Below, piece by piece: positions 23,668-46,852 of a stretch of 64,000 bases of DNA (position 1 is the first letter of the stretch; each line of letters begins with the position of its first letter). A program made the position numbers and the translations under genes. Source of the stretch: Mesostigma viride. Taxonomy: Eukaryota; Streptophyta; Mesostigmatophyceae; Mesostigmatales; Mesostigmataceae. Location of the stretch: positions 3,574,449 through 3,638,448 of the forward strand of contig RPFO01000050.1 in the NCBI GenBank assembly GCA_009746045.1. The letters are read 5' to 3'. The notes under the pieces were generated by a model, which was not told the origin of the DNA, did no database searches, and saw only the letters and a program-made list of their open reading frames with translations.

Positions 23668-24973
23668 CTCGCTCTACTCAAGCAAAAATCCTCCTTATAT
23701 AACCTAGCAGCTGACTCTAGCAGCAGAGAGGCAAAATATATACAAAATTCTAGAACACTGAGTGCTGGCGCCGCCTTAGTGGCTGGCGCAGCAATGCGGA
23801 TAATGTTAGATATCCTGTTCCACTGTTCGCCGTGAGCAACGGCGGCAGCTTCGAAAGTGAACGCGTATAAAATAATGGCCTTTTTTACTGTGTCACATAG
23901 CAGTGTGGATAATAACCCTTTGGGATAAAGAGCGTGGGAATCGCTCGCTGCCCCGTCGACAGTCGTTCATGATCACGCTGATGCAGCAGCACCTTGCCCC
24001 GCAGCTCGGGCGTGGTGTGCTTTTCTGCCTTTCCGCATCAAAGCCCGGGGCGACTGGCGAGGCAATGGACCACATAGAAAGGGAGCGCGGGACCCGGCGA
24101 CACGCAAGCCGCACACGGGAACTTCGACAAAGGTTTCCTACTTTCGGGGAAACTTTCCTACTTCTGGCCTGCTTCAGCCACTCGCACTGGTGTGATTCTG
24201 GCCGCTCAAACTTTTGGATTCGTGCCAAGTGCGCGCCAACCGCAACCATTTCTCCGCGCTCGAAGCCTCGAATTGTCCACAGTGAAGCGTTGGTCGGAGA
24301 TTATCCGCCGTGGCAATCCCGAAAAGCGTCAAGGCAAAATATCGAAGGCGAATTTATGTGGCGAAGCGCTGCACTGGCGCGCGCCGCAATCAGGTATGTA
24401 CAGACTGAACAACATAGGTCCTTTACCGTACCGTCGGAGCTCGGACTGATCCAGGCCACGATTCAGATCGTGCCTGTTCCCTGCAGCGTAAGAGTCAGTC
24501 CGGCCCTCGGATAGATTTCTCTGTTGCTAATCGCGGCGTTGCATGTGGAGTTGAGGTTGAGTTGAGTTGAGTTGAACCGAACTGAACACCAGGCTTATTA
24601 CACGCGGATTATCCACGACACGAGTGACGACTGACGAGCGACCTAAGCTTACCAAATAATAAAATGTTTGCAACCTCATGCCTAGCCATGTCCTCTTTGA
24701 ATGGCGTACGCTAGAAATGGCTGCTGTCATATTCCTTTTTCAGCTTAGAAAGGAGAACATTTTATCTCACGACAGGATCATTTTAGGACTTGTGGAGTTG
24801 TTTTTTATGGCTGGAGGCGGCATGGCCAGGATCTAAATAATCATCGAACTGCCATTTAACAGCCACGTGGTCGGACCAATTCGTGTCGATTCGCACGTCT
24901 TACCTTTCCAGGATTGCATAGATTTTGCGTTGCTTATTGGCGATCCGATTGATATATCCGAGATCTGAGCACA
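23668..24973. promoter_or_regulatory. Divergent intergenic region between MA3 and coiled-coil genes
   Basis: 1.3 kb between two divergently oriented starts, so it should contain both promoters. A 203-residue plus-strand ORF (23903-24514) crosses it but has no recognisable domain. At 24548-24580 a short GAGTT microsatellite is present. No clear TATA element can be assigned with confidence. Confidence 0.4.
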
Positions 24974-27615
24974 ATGAACCGCCCGCGTCAAAGCATTTTA
25001 AACAGGCGGCCCCTGTCCTCGGGAGACCGAAACAACGTCGAGTCTGCCGCGGCGCAGTACGCGCGCGAGCAGGCGGCATTGCAGGAAAAAAGAAGTAAAT
25101 TCCAGCAAGTCGAGGAGCATCTAAAGAAAGCTTTTTACTCGACGCCCGAGGATCGCCGCGAACTCAGGTACGGCTGATAGTCCCCTCTTTCGGCCTAATG
25201 AACGATGATCTTGTACTGCTTCGTAACTTAATTGTACGAGAGATGTTGGATTGCTACGCACTCAACCAAGTTCCCACCCTGAACCCTTGGCTTCAATTTG
25301 GATGTTAAGCGCGACATACCCCACTAACCAACTCGGATGCCAGTGTATCGTTTCCGTCGATCCCTTTTGCAGCCAAGAGTTTACGGCATCCGTCCAACAA
25401 CAGCTCGCTGCCAAACAACTGGAGGAAGAGAGGAGAAGAGCTGAGGAAGAGCGGATTCGGAATGCTAGTGTGTCTGTGTAAGTGCACAGTATGGGTGTTT
25501 GCCCATACAAGTTATCCCAGCATCATACTCGATAGAGCCTCTAGATTTACGTGGCTCCTGGGTATTTATTATGAAAACCTTCCTTAACATAAAAAGACCA
25601 GAAAATTTTTACTTTATTTTTCTCGGATTCCCTTCCAAGACCTTGAGCCCTACTGTCATGATTGCTGAGTTCTCCCTGCGCCCCTGCCCCCCCCCCCCCT
25701 TTCTTTTGTTTCTACGATTTAACTTGCTCTTGTTGTGAAAAGGGGGTTCTCGTGTGTGTGCAAGGGGTGGGGTGGGGTGGAGGTATCGTTACGGGCAATC
25801 TTCTTGTGGACCGAGTACTGCTATCAATGCACGGATTCTTTCATCCGATTCCGTGGGTCTGTGTACCTGACCGCAATAGGCCATGGTATCCTAAAGAAGG
25901 GAGATCGGCTCTGCACAGGCTATGTCTGCACAGGCTATGTCTGCACAGGCTATGGAGCATAGCCCCGTGCGGTTCACCATTTCGACTTTCCCTGCCTCCC
26001 GCGAGTGACCTACACAGAACCGAAACAGTGGCCCCCATTCCAAGATGGTGGATCAATCCGTTCTAAGAGTCCGCAATACAATGTCTCCCGCAATCGCCGC
26101 TCATCCCCGTCCCTACCCCTGCACCGATTGTAGTCGCCGTTACCGTCTTCTTACTGTATTCCTGTATAGTATTGTCCAGGCCATGTTTGCGCAGGACGGA
26201 CCTCTCATCCTTGAATCCCTTGTACCCCTGTATGCATGGACTAAACGTCACGGTACCCGCTAACAATGCATGGCCCAGCAAGCGTCTTCTGGCCGGTTGG
26301 GTGCCATGACATGATCTGACGGTTATGGGTCGGCTATTATTGGTTGCCTATGGGGTTGGTTTGCGGTCATGTTGTTCCTGGGGCCCCATCTTGTCACTTT
26401 CACGGACAGATGATGAGTCATGGCATATTCTTTCCCCCCCCCCACCCCCCGGCCCGCTTGTCACTGAAACTTACCAATGGTGTATCATCACGGCATATCA
26501 CTGACAGCCTCCCAACCGCCAACGGTGCATGGGCAATGGCATATTGCTATGTGCAATGGCATATCGTTGACAGCCTCCCTGACCACCAATGGTGCATGTG
26601 CAGTGACATATCGCTGGCAGCCTCCCTGACTGCCAGTGACGCATGCGCAATGGCATGATGCTGACAGATTCCCTGATGGGAGGCGGGAGGTGGAGGAGTC
26701 CCAGCGGAAAAAGGAGTATCTTCGGAGCGTGATGGAGGAGAACAAGCAGGTGAGCCGGTGACGTACGATGGTATCAAGGAGACAAGGTGAGTATTTATAA
26801 TTATGTATAGTATAGTATAATTATGTATAGTATTGTTGAAGGTTGAGGAATCTTAGCGGAAAAAGGAGTACCTGCGGAGCGTGATGGAGGACAACAAATA
26901 GATGGCTTAGGATAGTAGTAGTACATTTAGTATTGGTTCTGTATACTGTTAATTTCTGTGGAGCGCCAAAGTCCCGTACTTGAAGCGTTCACGAGGGCGA
27001 TCTTCATGGGTCAACTGGGGGATGCATATTCAGCACTTTCAGTCTTAGGTTCCCGTCCTAAGTCAGCCCCGACGAGGAGGACAGTCAGCAAAACATTGCT
27101 TCCGTCAAGCTCTCCGCAATGCGATGCAGGCAGAATAATATAGTTGCCTTGCAAACTTGTATGAACTAAAGCTGGGCATAGCAAGTCAATGGAGAATAAG
27201 CGAAAAGCAGGTACCATGCTTCTCAAGGGCGGCTCCTTGAGGCTAGGGTTGCCTAGTTCTAGTATACTCTACCTAGTATTAGCAAGATGTGTTACAGTGT
27301 AACAAATTTATGCAATGACACCAAAGATTGCAGAGTCCATTTGGTTGCTCCGTCCACCCCAGCCCAACTCCCTGGCCCCCACCTCGTTTCCCCTACCACA
27401 ACTTGACACCTCACTACACCACACATTCCTGGATTTTCTCACATGCACGACATTCACTCGCACAACATTCTCGACTGTCTGGGCTCCCTACACCGGCTCT
27501 CCCTGTGCAGCTGGCCGAGATGCGCGCACGGATGAAAGAAGAAGAGCTGAGAAGAGAAAGAGAGCGGGAGAGGGAAGACATCGCAAGGAACGCCTTCAAG
27601 TACAATGTACGATGA
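24974..27615 (+). CDS. Small charged coiled-coil protein (four exons)
   Basis: Exons 24974-25167, 25373-25477, 26683-26749 and 27511-27615 join in phase to encode 156 residues ending ARNAFKYNVR. Residues 1-20 are basic (MNRPRQSILNRRPLSSGDR). From about residue 28 on it is a continuous heptad-like charged helix: [72 protein letters not shown]. No enzyme motif. Such short E/R-rich helices are common in ciliary or centrosomal proteins, but I do not recognise a specific family. Introns are GT-AG; intron 2 holds a ~60-bp imperfect tandem repeat, and intron 3 a dead duplicate of exon 3. Confidence 0.8.
26455..26670. repeat. Imperfect ~60-bp tandem repeat in coiled-coil gene intron
   Basis: GCAATGGCATAT, GACAGCCTCCCTGAC and CCAGTG/CCAATGGTGCATG words recur about every 60 bp across roughly three units. 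Confidence 0.6.
26848..26900 (+). pseudogene. Duplicated, inactivated copy of exon 3
   Basis: GTTGAGGAATCTTAGCGGAA and the rest to 26900 match exon 3 of the coiled-coil gene (26693-26749) closely, but CAG has become TAG inside the copy and it ends in AAATAG instead of CAG|GT. It lies 100 bp downstream of the real exon. A tandem exon duplication that decayed. Confidence 0.75.
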
Positions 27616-28550
27616 CAGCGGAGAATGCTTCGTGAGGGTGGCCCACCGGTTACGGTCTTTGCAAGACAAGAACACACCGGACAGCTTGAAGGGCGCACCA
27701 TCATTTCTGCGGTGTTGATGTTGGCATGATGTTGTTGATGGCTGCATCGACAACCTTTCTCTCTCAAATGACTTGCGAGGGTCGGCTGTGTAGGGCTACG
27801 CCCAGCCTGTGCACATGTGGCATCTTTGAGTGCGCGGCCACTGGCATGTGCTGATTGCTCTGCAGCCCTAAGGCCACTCTCACACTTGGGCCCGGAACCA
27901 ATTTTTTTAAGGGGTACAACATAATTCCCGAAGTTCCTCTCACGCTTGGCCAAAATTCACCCTGTTTCGGCTCTGTCCTCTCACGCTTGGCCGAAATAGG
28001 TTCCTAATTCCGAATTGGATCGGCGCGACGCCCTGCTGTTTGGCTGGGCGGCCCCAATTTCGGCTTGTCCCAGCTCCGGCCTTGGGACAAAGACGAAATT
28101 GGTAAATAGGACTGCTCTGCACGGGTACTGAACAAAAGTCGTGCGTCCTGTGGAATGTACCTAACCTATTACATTGTTTTGAGTCCGATGTAGCAAGTTT
28201 ATTGTATTAAGTGAGACTACTATTCCTGTCCCATGTTCCTGAACATGCTGAAGCTGCGCTTGTCTTTCCCGCGCGTGCCGTAACTTTACGTAAGTAAGTT
28301 ACGGAATTGGACCAGAAATAGGAATTTCACCCGGAATAGGCTACAGAAAATGTGCTTGTCCCAAGCACACAAAAAAACTGGGACATGTAGGGGACAAAAC
28401 CTGAAGACAATAGGTTCCGGGCGCTCAAGCATCAGAATGGCCTAAATCACCATTAATTAAATTATAACATGACTCCGCTGGGAGATCATGTAGCACATAT
28501 TCCCTTGCTGGATGGATGGAGATGGGCAAAGCCGTGAAACCGAACTAATC
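27616..28550. other. Intergenic spacer with family H fragment
   Basis: No gene supported. CTCTCACGCTTGGCC-type words recur at about 27870-27990. Near 28468-28500 is ACTCCGCTGGGAGATCATG, a diverged family H 3' end on the minus strand. Confidence 0.4.
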
Positions 28551-28660
28551 TCAAGGAGACAACCATGCAGCGCAGGCCAGAAATGGGGAGAATCCGGACC
28601 ATGGTAGCTCGAGCATGCCGTTATCTTGTCCACGCGCGTGTTCGAGTCGTTCAGGATGAT
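28551..28660 (-). mobile_element. Family R non-LTR 3' end (minus)
   Basis: Begins CAAGGAGACAACC, the reverse complement of the constant family R terminus, and continues through the CCGGACCATGGTAGCTCGAG block to GTTCAGGATGATG. It is followed by a TTAA repeat and a short family H 3' fragment at about 28690-28760. Confidence 0.75.
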
Positions 28661-28796
28661 GGATATGAATGGTGATTAATTAATTAATTAAAATCATAGC
28701 TCCGTGGGGAGCATATGTAACACATAGCCCTGAGAAATTAGGGGCATCTATGGCCCATCATAGCCCTGAGAAAGGGGCATAGTATCTCCGCACAGC

Positions 28797-29057
28797 TAGA
28801 CACTCCCGGCCAGTTAGGCTAGAAACACACGCCCTGATCAAGCATGCTGTTTCCGGCCCCACCGTCTAGGTCATCTAGTCGCTCCACACGTAAGCCAGCC
28901 ATAATTTCAATGCACAAGGATACACATTTCCATCACCATTCATCTTCATCATCCTGAACGACTCGAAAACGCGGAAAAGATAACGGCAGGCTCGAGCTAC
29001 CATGGTCCGGATTCTCCCGATTTCTGGCCTGCGCTGGTTGTCTCTTTGATAGTATCT
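28797..29057 (+). mobile_element. Family R non-LTR 3' end, copy 1 of a direct pair
   Basis: A ~255-bp segment starting CTAGACACTCCCGGCCAGTT and ending GGTTGTCTCTTTGAT. Near-identical to 29372-29627. The terminus matches the constant family R end. Confidence 0.8.
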
Positions 29058-29371
29058 CCGCACATCTGAACCCTGTGATGCCAGATCTCCTTTGCGGCCG
29101 TTCCGAGCTTGGCACTGGATTCGTTGTCCACATCGTCGCGTCGCTGCAGCAACACGATGTTTTCTGGCATACGCGGGCTTTTGGTTCCCGCCGCACATTT
29201 GAAAGTGCCGTCCTCCGGCTTTTTGCCTTTGCACTGTGTGCGGTTCTTGGACGTTTGGAATCATGGCATGGCGAACGTGATGACTGACTAGCTAGACCTT
29301 TTCAGTGGTTTTCCATTTGCGGGTATTTCCTCGTAACTGGTGGGAGAGCGATCGCAGCAATGGTGCTCACC

Positions 29372-29627
29372 ACTAGACACTCCCGGCCAGTTAGGCTCGA
29401 AACACACGCCCTGATCAAGCATGCTGTTTCCGGCCCCACCGTCTAGGTCATCTAGTCGCTCTACACGTAAGCCAGCCATAATTTCAATGCACAAGGATAC
29501 ACATTTCCATCACCATTCATCTTCATCATCCTGAACGACTCGAACACGCGGACAAGATAACGGCAGGCTCGAGCTACCATGGTCCGGATTCTCCCGATTT
29601 CTGGCCTGCGCTGGTTGTCTCCTTGAT
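29372..29627 (+). mobile_element. Family R non-LTR 3' end, copy 2 of a direct pair
   Basis: Direct repeat of 28797-29057, ending GGTTGTCTCCTTGAT. The 300 bp between the copies holds a second repeat (about 29082-29190) that also occurs at 63551-63659. Confidence 0.8.
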
Positions 29628-31244
29628 CTATGGGTTTGTAATATAATCGGGGCGACAACCTGCAGGTGTAGGATGTACAACTATCACCTGCTCTGGGTGC
29701 ACTAGGTGCACCTGCACCTCCATGATGGTTCATGCCTCCTAAACAAGCACAGGCACCCAGGGGGGGCTTGAGGAGAGGGCCTAGAAGGCCTGCATGACAT
29801 ATGGGGTGGAAGGCTTTCTACCACACATAGATTAATCAAATAATTACATAAGCTTGTGCTCCCGTTGGGGAGTCAAATGTGTATTAACCACACATACTGG
29901 TGTTATAGCTGGAATACTCACGCTCGGAAAAGTAACCTGGGAATGCACATTATAGTTTTGCATGTGCCCCACACTGACCAACATGGTCTATTCTTATTGA
30001 CCTGTAGGACAGCCGAAGCCTTCCGTTCGCCGCTTGCGTGGATTCGAATAGCATTTGCGTGCTTGGCTGCTCGCCTTGATTACACAACGCGGACTACCTA
30101 ACTGGAATGGGTAAATTGCATAGGTATTCTTTTGACAGTACGTTTACCAACTTATATTAGCATGCTGCCAGTAGTCCCATATTAGCATGCTGCCAGTAGT
30201 CCCTCCTGGGTCGATCCAACTGCTAAAGTGGCTACGTCCGTCTTTCCAGAATGTGCTCTCGCGAAATGTGCTCTGCCATCCCGGCAGATCGTTTACCCAC
30301 GCCGGTTATGATGTCGACAAAGTAAATAATTGCGTGATTGTGATCCATGGAAGCAGTTCGCTTCTTTCCAAGAACTGAACCCATCGTGTTGGCCAATTGG
30401 ACCTGGCATGGCGAGGGCTGATTGAAAACGTCGGCACTGGGCACTAGTCTGGCATGAATGGCAGCGGGGTAAGTGGACTCTGGACAGTAGGCACTCGGCA
30501 GAGCTCGGCAGCTGGGTATGGTATGGCCATTAGTAACCGGCCAGCAGCTCCCCTACTGGAAAAGTGGACACCCCCTAGACTCTACAGCCATGCTCTCATG
30601 GCTCTCATCTTGAACTCTTGATCGAGTCGCACAAGGAGTCGCATTTAATTTATTCTGCCCACTTCCGCGGAGGCGCGGACTACCATCGCAGAGACCTTAT
30701 AGCACTTCGCAGCTGTTGACAGCGCGTGACTGTTTTTTTTCCCCTTGACTGGCGAGAGTTGGCGCACGTTGCAGAGAGGTGAGGTCACAACTCACAAGCC
30801 TCAACGAAATGGGAAGATGATACCATGTACGGAATGTGTTATACGTTTGTACGGTAACGGTATCCATGCCGAGTTGAGCAAGCATGCCAGGGCTGTGCCA
30901 GGGGCCAGAAACGTGTGGCCGCGCCGCGTCGCTCGCGAAGGCAAGCAGGAGGTGAACTTGTAACTTAATGCAAGGGCAGCAGCAAACTTCACACGGCCTG
31001 GGATGCACCTGCCCGCTAGGCTCACACCATGCACAACGCGTGAACGTCCATTCGTTCGCGAGGCGTCCACCTCGCCTGGGAGCAGCATTCCAGCTGTGTG
31101 AGAGCTGGGGCGGGTTGCTCCATTGGTTTTTATTACAGTGAAAGCCTGAAATGCTGAAGGGCTGTAGCGTGTAGGTCTGGTTTGCTCCGCCGAATCATGC
31201 TCGTAGTCTAGTTACCTTTTTCGTGATCGACGATATTAGAAAAC
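29628..31244. other. Intergenic spacer upstream of the V-ATPase gene
   Basis: No gene supported. A family L terminal hairpin (CTCCCGTTGGGGAG, minus orientation) lies at about 29858-29872, and a TATTAGCATGCTGCCAGTAG duplication at about 30156-30201. The last few hundred bases should contain the V-ATPase promoter; no specific element is clear. Confidence 0.4.
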
Positions 31245-43016
<11,772 letters not shown>

Positions 43017-43504
43017 GCACAGGTGGTGCTTTGTTTTCTGGGGAAGGGGGGGGGGGGGGGGGGCGATAGATATTTGATGTGTTAGCAACGTTTCATCAGG
43101 TGCAGTCAGCTGGGAAGAGCATGTGCACTCGTTATCAAGCAAACATTTGGGTCAAATTGCTGGCAAATGGTCTTGCTTTGCACATTGCATATCGTGACAT
43201 GGGTGACGTACGTGCGTGCAAGCACTGTCATAAGTAAGTAAGCACTTGTGTGGCATGCGCATGGGCATGCCACGGAGTACTATGCTAATCTCATTCCGTG
43301 GAGTACTATGCTAAGCACTGGTGCCCATGTCACGGACTCGCTTTCCATTCAAGTCATTATCATCAAATCAGAAAATTATCATGCATAAAATAAAACAGCT
43401 GTGTCATGTTTCTTGAGGCCCATTATGAATGTGGTAGCATTTCACATGAAGCGCTTGAACCAGCAGACATTTGTGGTATGAATGCACTGTGAATTCACGT
43501 GAAT
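43017..43504. other. VHA-a 3' region
   Basis: Contains an 18-base G tract at about 43047-43064, a TCCGTGGAGTACTATGCTAA near-duplicate (about 43272-43315) and AAATAAAAC at about 43388, a plausible polyadenylation signal. No further gene. Confidence 0.45.
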
Positions 43505-43790
43505 TTTGTTTACGAACTCGTGCTCCCGTTGGCGAGTCCCGGAGCATTACCCCCGATGGATGGATGGATAGATGGCCCGTGCACACAATTTCCTACCGGT
43601 CTATTCTATCTAGTTAGGTTATGCGGCTCCGCCCACCTCCATCCAGCCAGCCAGGGAATACATGCTAAATTAATTAATTAATTAAATAAACTCGTGCTTC
43701 CGTCGGGGAGTCACAGAGCATTAAGTAATTAACTCGTGCTCCCGTTGGGGAGTCACGGAGCACCGAAGTGCTTTTAACCCGTGTTTTTTT
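43505..43790 (-). mobile_element. Three stacked family L LINE 3' ends
   Basis: Minus-strand copies of the family L terminus (plus-strand reading ACTCGTGCTCCCGTTGGGGA) begin at about 43517, 43692 and 43735. The first extends ~150 bp into the 3'UTR, with the GATGGATGGATGGAT tract and a TTAATTAATTAA run behind it. The third includes GCACCGAAGTGC, the UUCG hairpin. Confidence 0.8.
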
Positions 43791-43842
43791 ACAACGCGAT
43801 ACATCGCGTTGTAGGGTTAGAACGCGATGTATCGCGTTGTAA
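43789..43842. other. Paired 22-bp palindromes
   Basis: ACAACGCGATACATCGCGTT (continuing GT) is a near-perfect palindrome. After eight bases comes AACGCGATGTATCGCGTTGT, its near reverse complement. Each half can fold alone or they can pair with each other. Confidence 0.85.
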
Positions 43843-43873
43843 GCTTTTTTTAGAACGCGTATAGCACCTAAGG

Positions 43874-45840
43874 AATTTTTTTTTTTTCATGAATTGAATT
43901 GAATTGTAACATAACTCGTAACTGGAGTGTCTGATCAGAATAACTCCGTTGGGAGTATATGTAGCACATAGCCCAGAGAAGGGGCATATGGCCTATCATA
44001 CATTCTAAGCTACTTCCTGCAAGGGTGGGAATGTAAACAACACTTGCTCTAGGTGCACTAGGGCACCTGCACCACCCAGAGTTTCAGGCAACACCCAGCG
44101 AAGGGGAGCCTGTCATAGGTGGGGAAGATCATCATGGCTATACAAGAGCTAGGACATGGCTTCTCTACAGAGAGCATCTCTCTGCATGGCATAGCATGGC
44201 GAAATTCTTAATGCAACATCCATGGGGGTCCCGTTATAGGCAGGGCTTGGCTAAATTCTGTAGACAACATCCATGGGGGCCATTATGGGCGCACATGCGC
44301 GTGGGCCACATGCTAGGCTAAGCCTGACTAATCTACACTACTGGTATGAATTCCCTAGTCTGGGGTGGCAGGAGGGGGCTGCCAGGGCTTGTGGTCAACG
44401 TGGATGACCGCCCCCCTCCAGTATACCGGCTTCCCCCCTGCGCTGTGCCGGAGCTGAAGGTAGGTCGGCCATAGCTCGCGTCGCCGCTGTTGCTGGGCCA
44501 GGGTCAAGTCGTCGTCCAGCGTGAAGCGAGTCCTCGAGAGCTTCTTGCGGCATTTAAGGAACGACAGCTTGTCCGCCATGTACTTAAAGGTGAGGAGCAC
44601 GGGGGCCGGGCCAGCCTTCCCCCGCGCGCGGGGGAGGCGGACAGCCGACATGTCCAGCTCACCAGTGAGTAGCATGGGGGCAAGAATGTCGCGCTTAAAT
44701 GCCTCAAGAAGGCTCGTGGAGGTCTCACCTGCCGGCTGGTCGAAGTGCTTGACGATGACATTGTGGCTGCGCCGGGCGATGTCGGTTTCCTCGCGAAGGT
44801 CGAGGGCTTGTTGCTTGAGTTGTGCCGAGATGGTGGAGGTGGTGGAGGTGGTGTGCTGCTTAAGCAAGTCCGCCCAGGTGGAGGGAGCATCGCCGGCCGG
44901 GCCAGCAGGTGCCGGCTGGGCGGCGATGTCCTTCACCGCCTGGGCGGTGAGGCCGGCGGTGTCATGCAAGCTCTCAAGGGCGTTGGCGGTGGCTTGAAGG
45001 CGTTGGTCGAGGTCGAGGAGCTGGGCTTTGATGTCGGCAGTGGAGGCGGAAATGGCAGTGGAGGTGGAGGCGGCAGCGGTGGAAATGTGAGGAAGTTCAG
45101 CAGCCAGCGTGCCACCCATTGCTGCGACGTCAGCAGCAAGGGAGGTCACGTGCTGCTGAAAGGCTTCCGTGAAGATGGAACGGAGGGTGGAGGCGGAGAT
45201 GGATGGAGCCCAGATCTCGCCGTCAGAGCGCTGGAGAAGGGAGTTGAGGACGGCGTGCTGGAGTTCGGGGCGGGGGCAGCCAAGCATGGCGCCGTGGGCT
45301 AGCCAGGGGCTGCCGTTGCTGCAGAGGAGGTGACCTTGGTCGTAGAGATGGATGCACAGGTCGTAAAGCGAGGCGTAGTCCCCGAAGAAGATGCAGTCCA
45401 TAGCATCGTCAGGAGACATGTTGTTCCAGTCGTGATCATCGACCTTGAAAGGGTGGGGCCGAAAGCGCGGTTCCGAGGGGCGGGACCATCCTGTTTTGTC
45501 GGCTGGGCGGGTGCGTTTCGGGTCAGGCGATGCCGATGGCGAGGCAGTAAGCCCGGGAGGTTGCTGGGTGGCCACCAGTGCACGACTAGTGTAACCGCTG
45601 CCTGCCGGACCTGATGGCGAAGCTGCAGCCGCAGCTGCCGCATTTTCATGGGCGAGCGCATCCGCCAAACTGCGTTGCGTCAAAGGACGTTTGCTCGTCA
45701 TATATTGCGTTTTAGATTCGGAAAATTATATCAGCATGTGCGTCTTAGAAAGACGAAGCGATAGTGATATTCACAGCTGAATTTGGGGCTCAAACGTGAA
45801 AGTTATGAGCGCCGCCGTCAGCCATGGCTACCTCGTGGCT
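43874..45840 (-). mobile_element. Full-length family H ORF1-only retroelement
   Basis: Read on the minus strand: 5' end at 45840 (AGCCACGAGGTAGCCATGGC), 139-bp 5'UTR, one ORF (45701-44355), ~460-bp 3'UTR, terminal hairpin region, an (AATTC)n tail at 43893-43907 and a poly(A) run. The 5' boundary is defined independently by a second copy whose homology stops at the same base (62290). There is no endonuclease or reverse transcriptase anywhere between ORF1 and the tail, so it must be moved in trans. Architecture matches mammalian HAL1 (half-L1) elements. Target duplication not seen. About 1.97 kb. Confidence 0.85.
44355..45701 (-). CDS. ORF1p-like protein of family H (L1 ORF1p fold)
   Basis: 448 residues, intact. 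Residues 1-75 low-complexity A/S/P. 80-190 a conserved segment (MDCIFFGDYASLYDLCIHLY) present in all H copies. About 190-280 an A/S/T/L-rich heptad region able to form a coiled coil. About 305-385 an RRM-like domain starting HNVIVKHFDQP with LPRARGKAG and VLLTFKYMADKLSFLK. About 388-440 a C-terminal domain, FTLDDDLTLAQQQRRRELWP, matching the DLS-x-ET-x2-AR-x-WP pattern of L1 ORF1p. Family role: trimeric RNA-binding chaperone that packages retrotransposon RNA. No zinc knuckle. The protein is probably functional, as the frame is open and copies elsewhere are decayed. Confidence 0.85.
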   Translation of the reverse strand: MTSKRPLTQRSLADALAHENAAAAAAASPSGPAGSGYTSRALVATQQPPGLTASPSASPDPKRTRPADKTGWSRPSEPRFRPHPFKVDDHDWNNMSPDDAMDCIFFGDYASLYDLCIHLYDQGHLLCSNGSPWLAHGAMLGCPRPELQHAVLNSLLQRSDGEIWAPSISASTLRSIFTEAFQQHVTSLAADVAAMGGTLAAELPHISTAAASTSTAISASTADIKAQLLDLDQRLQATANALESLHDTAGLTAQAVKDIAAQPAPAGPAGDAPSTWADLLKQHTTSTTSTISAQLKQQALDLREETDIARRSHNVIVKHFDQPAGETSTSLLEAFKRDILAPMLLTGELDMSAVRLPRARGKAGPAPVLLTFKYMADKLSFLKCRKKLSRTRFTLDDDLTLAQQQRRRELWPTYLQLRHSAGGKPVYWRGAVIHVDHKPWQPPPATPD

Positions 45841-45984
45841 CGTGACTCGTTATTATTATTATTTTCATGGTCATATTATTATTTTTTTCATGGTCATGTT
45901 TATACTTTCCTGAAAGCCCATAAATCAAAGTTTTTTTTTAACTACTCAGACCTACAACATGCTAATTCATTAGAGGGATACACT

Positions 45985-46393
45985 GGAGATACGCCTCCTA
46001 GAGGCCCTATCCCAGCTAAGCCACGCGCTTTATTCAATCGTGTACATGTGTGCCTATGATGAGCCACACTCCAGATGATGCCTAGCTTTATTTAGTTATG
46101 CTGTGCCCATGCAGGGAGTAGCTCTCTGCTGAGACGCCATGCCCTAGCTTCTTTGTATAGCTATGCTGATCTTCCCCCCCATGACAGGCTCCCCCTTCGC
46201 TGGGCATAGCTTGAAGATCATGGCCCGGATGCACGTGCCCTGGTGCACCTAGAGCAAGGGTCCTTTACATCCCCACCCTTGCAGGACTTCGTAGCTTAGG
46301 ATGTATGATAGGCCATATGCCCCCTCTCAAGGGCTATGTGCTACATATACTCCCAACGGAGTTATGTTACAATTCAATTCAATTCAATACACT
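45985..46393 (+). mobile_element. Family H 3'UTR fragment (plus)
   Basis: 5'-truncated copy carrying only the 3'UTR from CGCCTCCTAGAGG to the terminal hairpin ACTCCCAACGGAGT and an (AATTC)n tail. 5' truncation is typical of target-primed reverse transcription. Confidence 0.85.
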
Positions 46394-46800
46394 GGTTTGA
46401 ATACAGGGGGGTCTGACCATGACCGCGATTTGTTGACCCGGCCTAGGTCACAAGTCATGTGCTTATTCACAAATGGTTCATGAAAAAAATCTAGCTTCTT
46501 GCACGAGCTATGGGCACATATGCAGGCTTTGTGGAACAAAACTCAGGCCCATTGGGCCACTGGAGCTATTTTTCATTAGCATCACAAACACAACGCAGTA
46601 CAACGCAGTGGGAAAAATGAGAGCCCTTCACAACATGACGCAACGACACGAGCCCCATAAACGGGGCCATAGTGAGCTTGGAGGGTCAAAACGTTGAAAA
46701 TAGGTGTTGTATAAGTTATACGGCATCACACATGCATCAAACATCATGACTGGATGACCTAATATGACTGAATCAGGCAGCCATTAATTATTTAATTAAT

Positions 46801-46852
46801 TAATTAATTAATTAGGAACATAACTCCGTTGGGAGTATCTGTAGCACATAGC
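46801..46852 (-). mobile_element. Family H 3' terminal scrap (minus)
   Basis: TTAA repeat followed by ACATAACTCCGTTGGGAG and TAGCACATAGCCC, about 40 bp of an inverted H terminus, abutting the next H copy. Confidence 0.75.

Noticed and set aside
23903-24514. 203-residue plus-strand ORF between the divergent genes
   Set aside because: No domain, no splice or codon evidence; likely chance in a promoter region.
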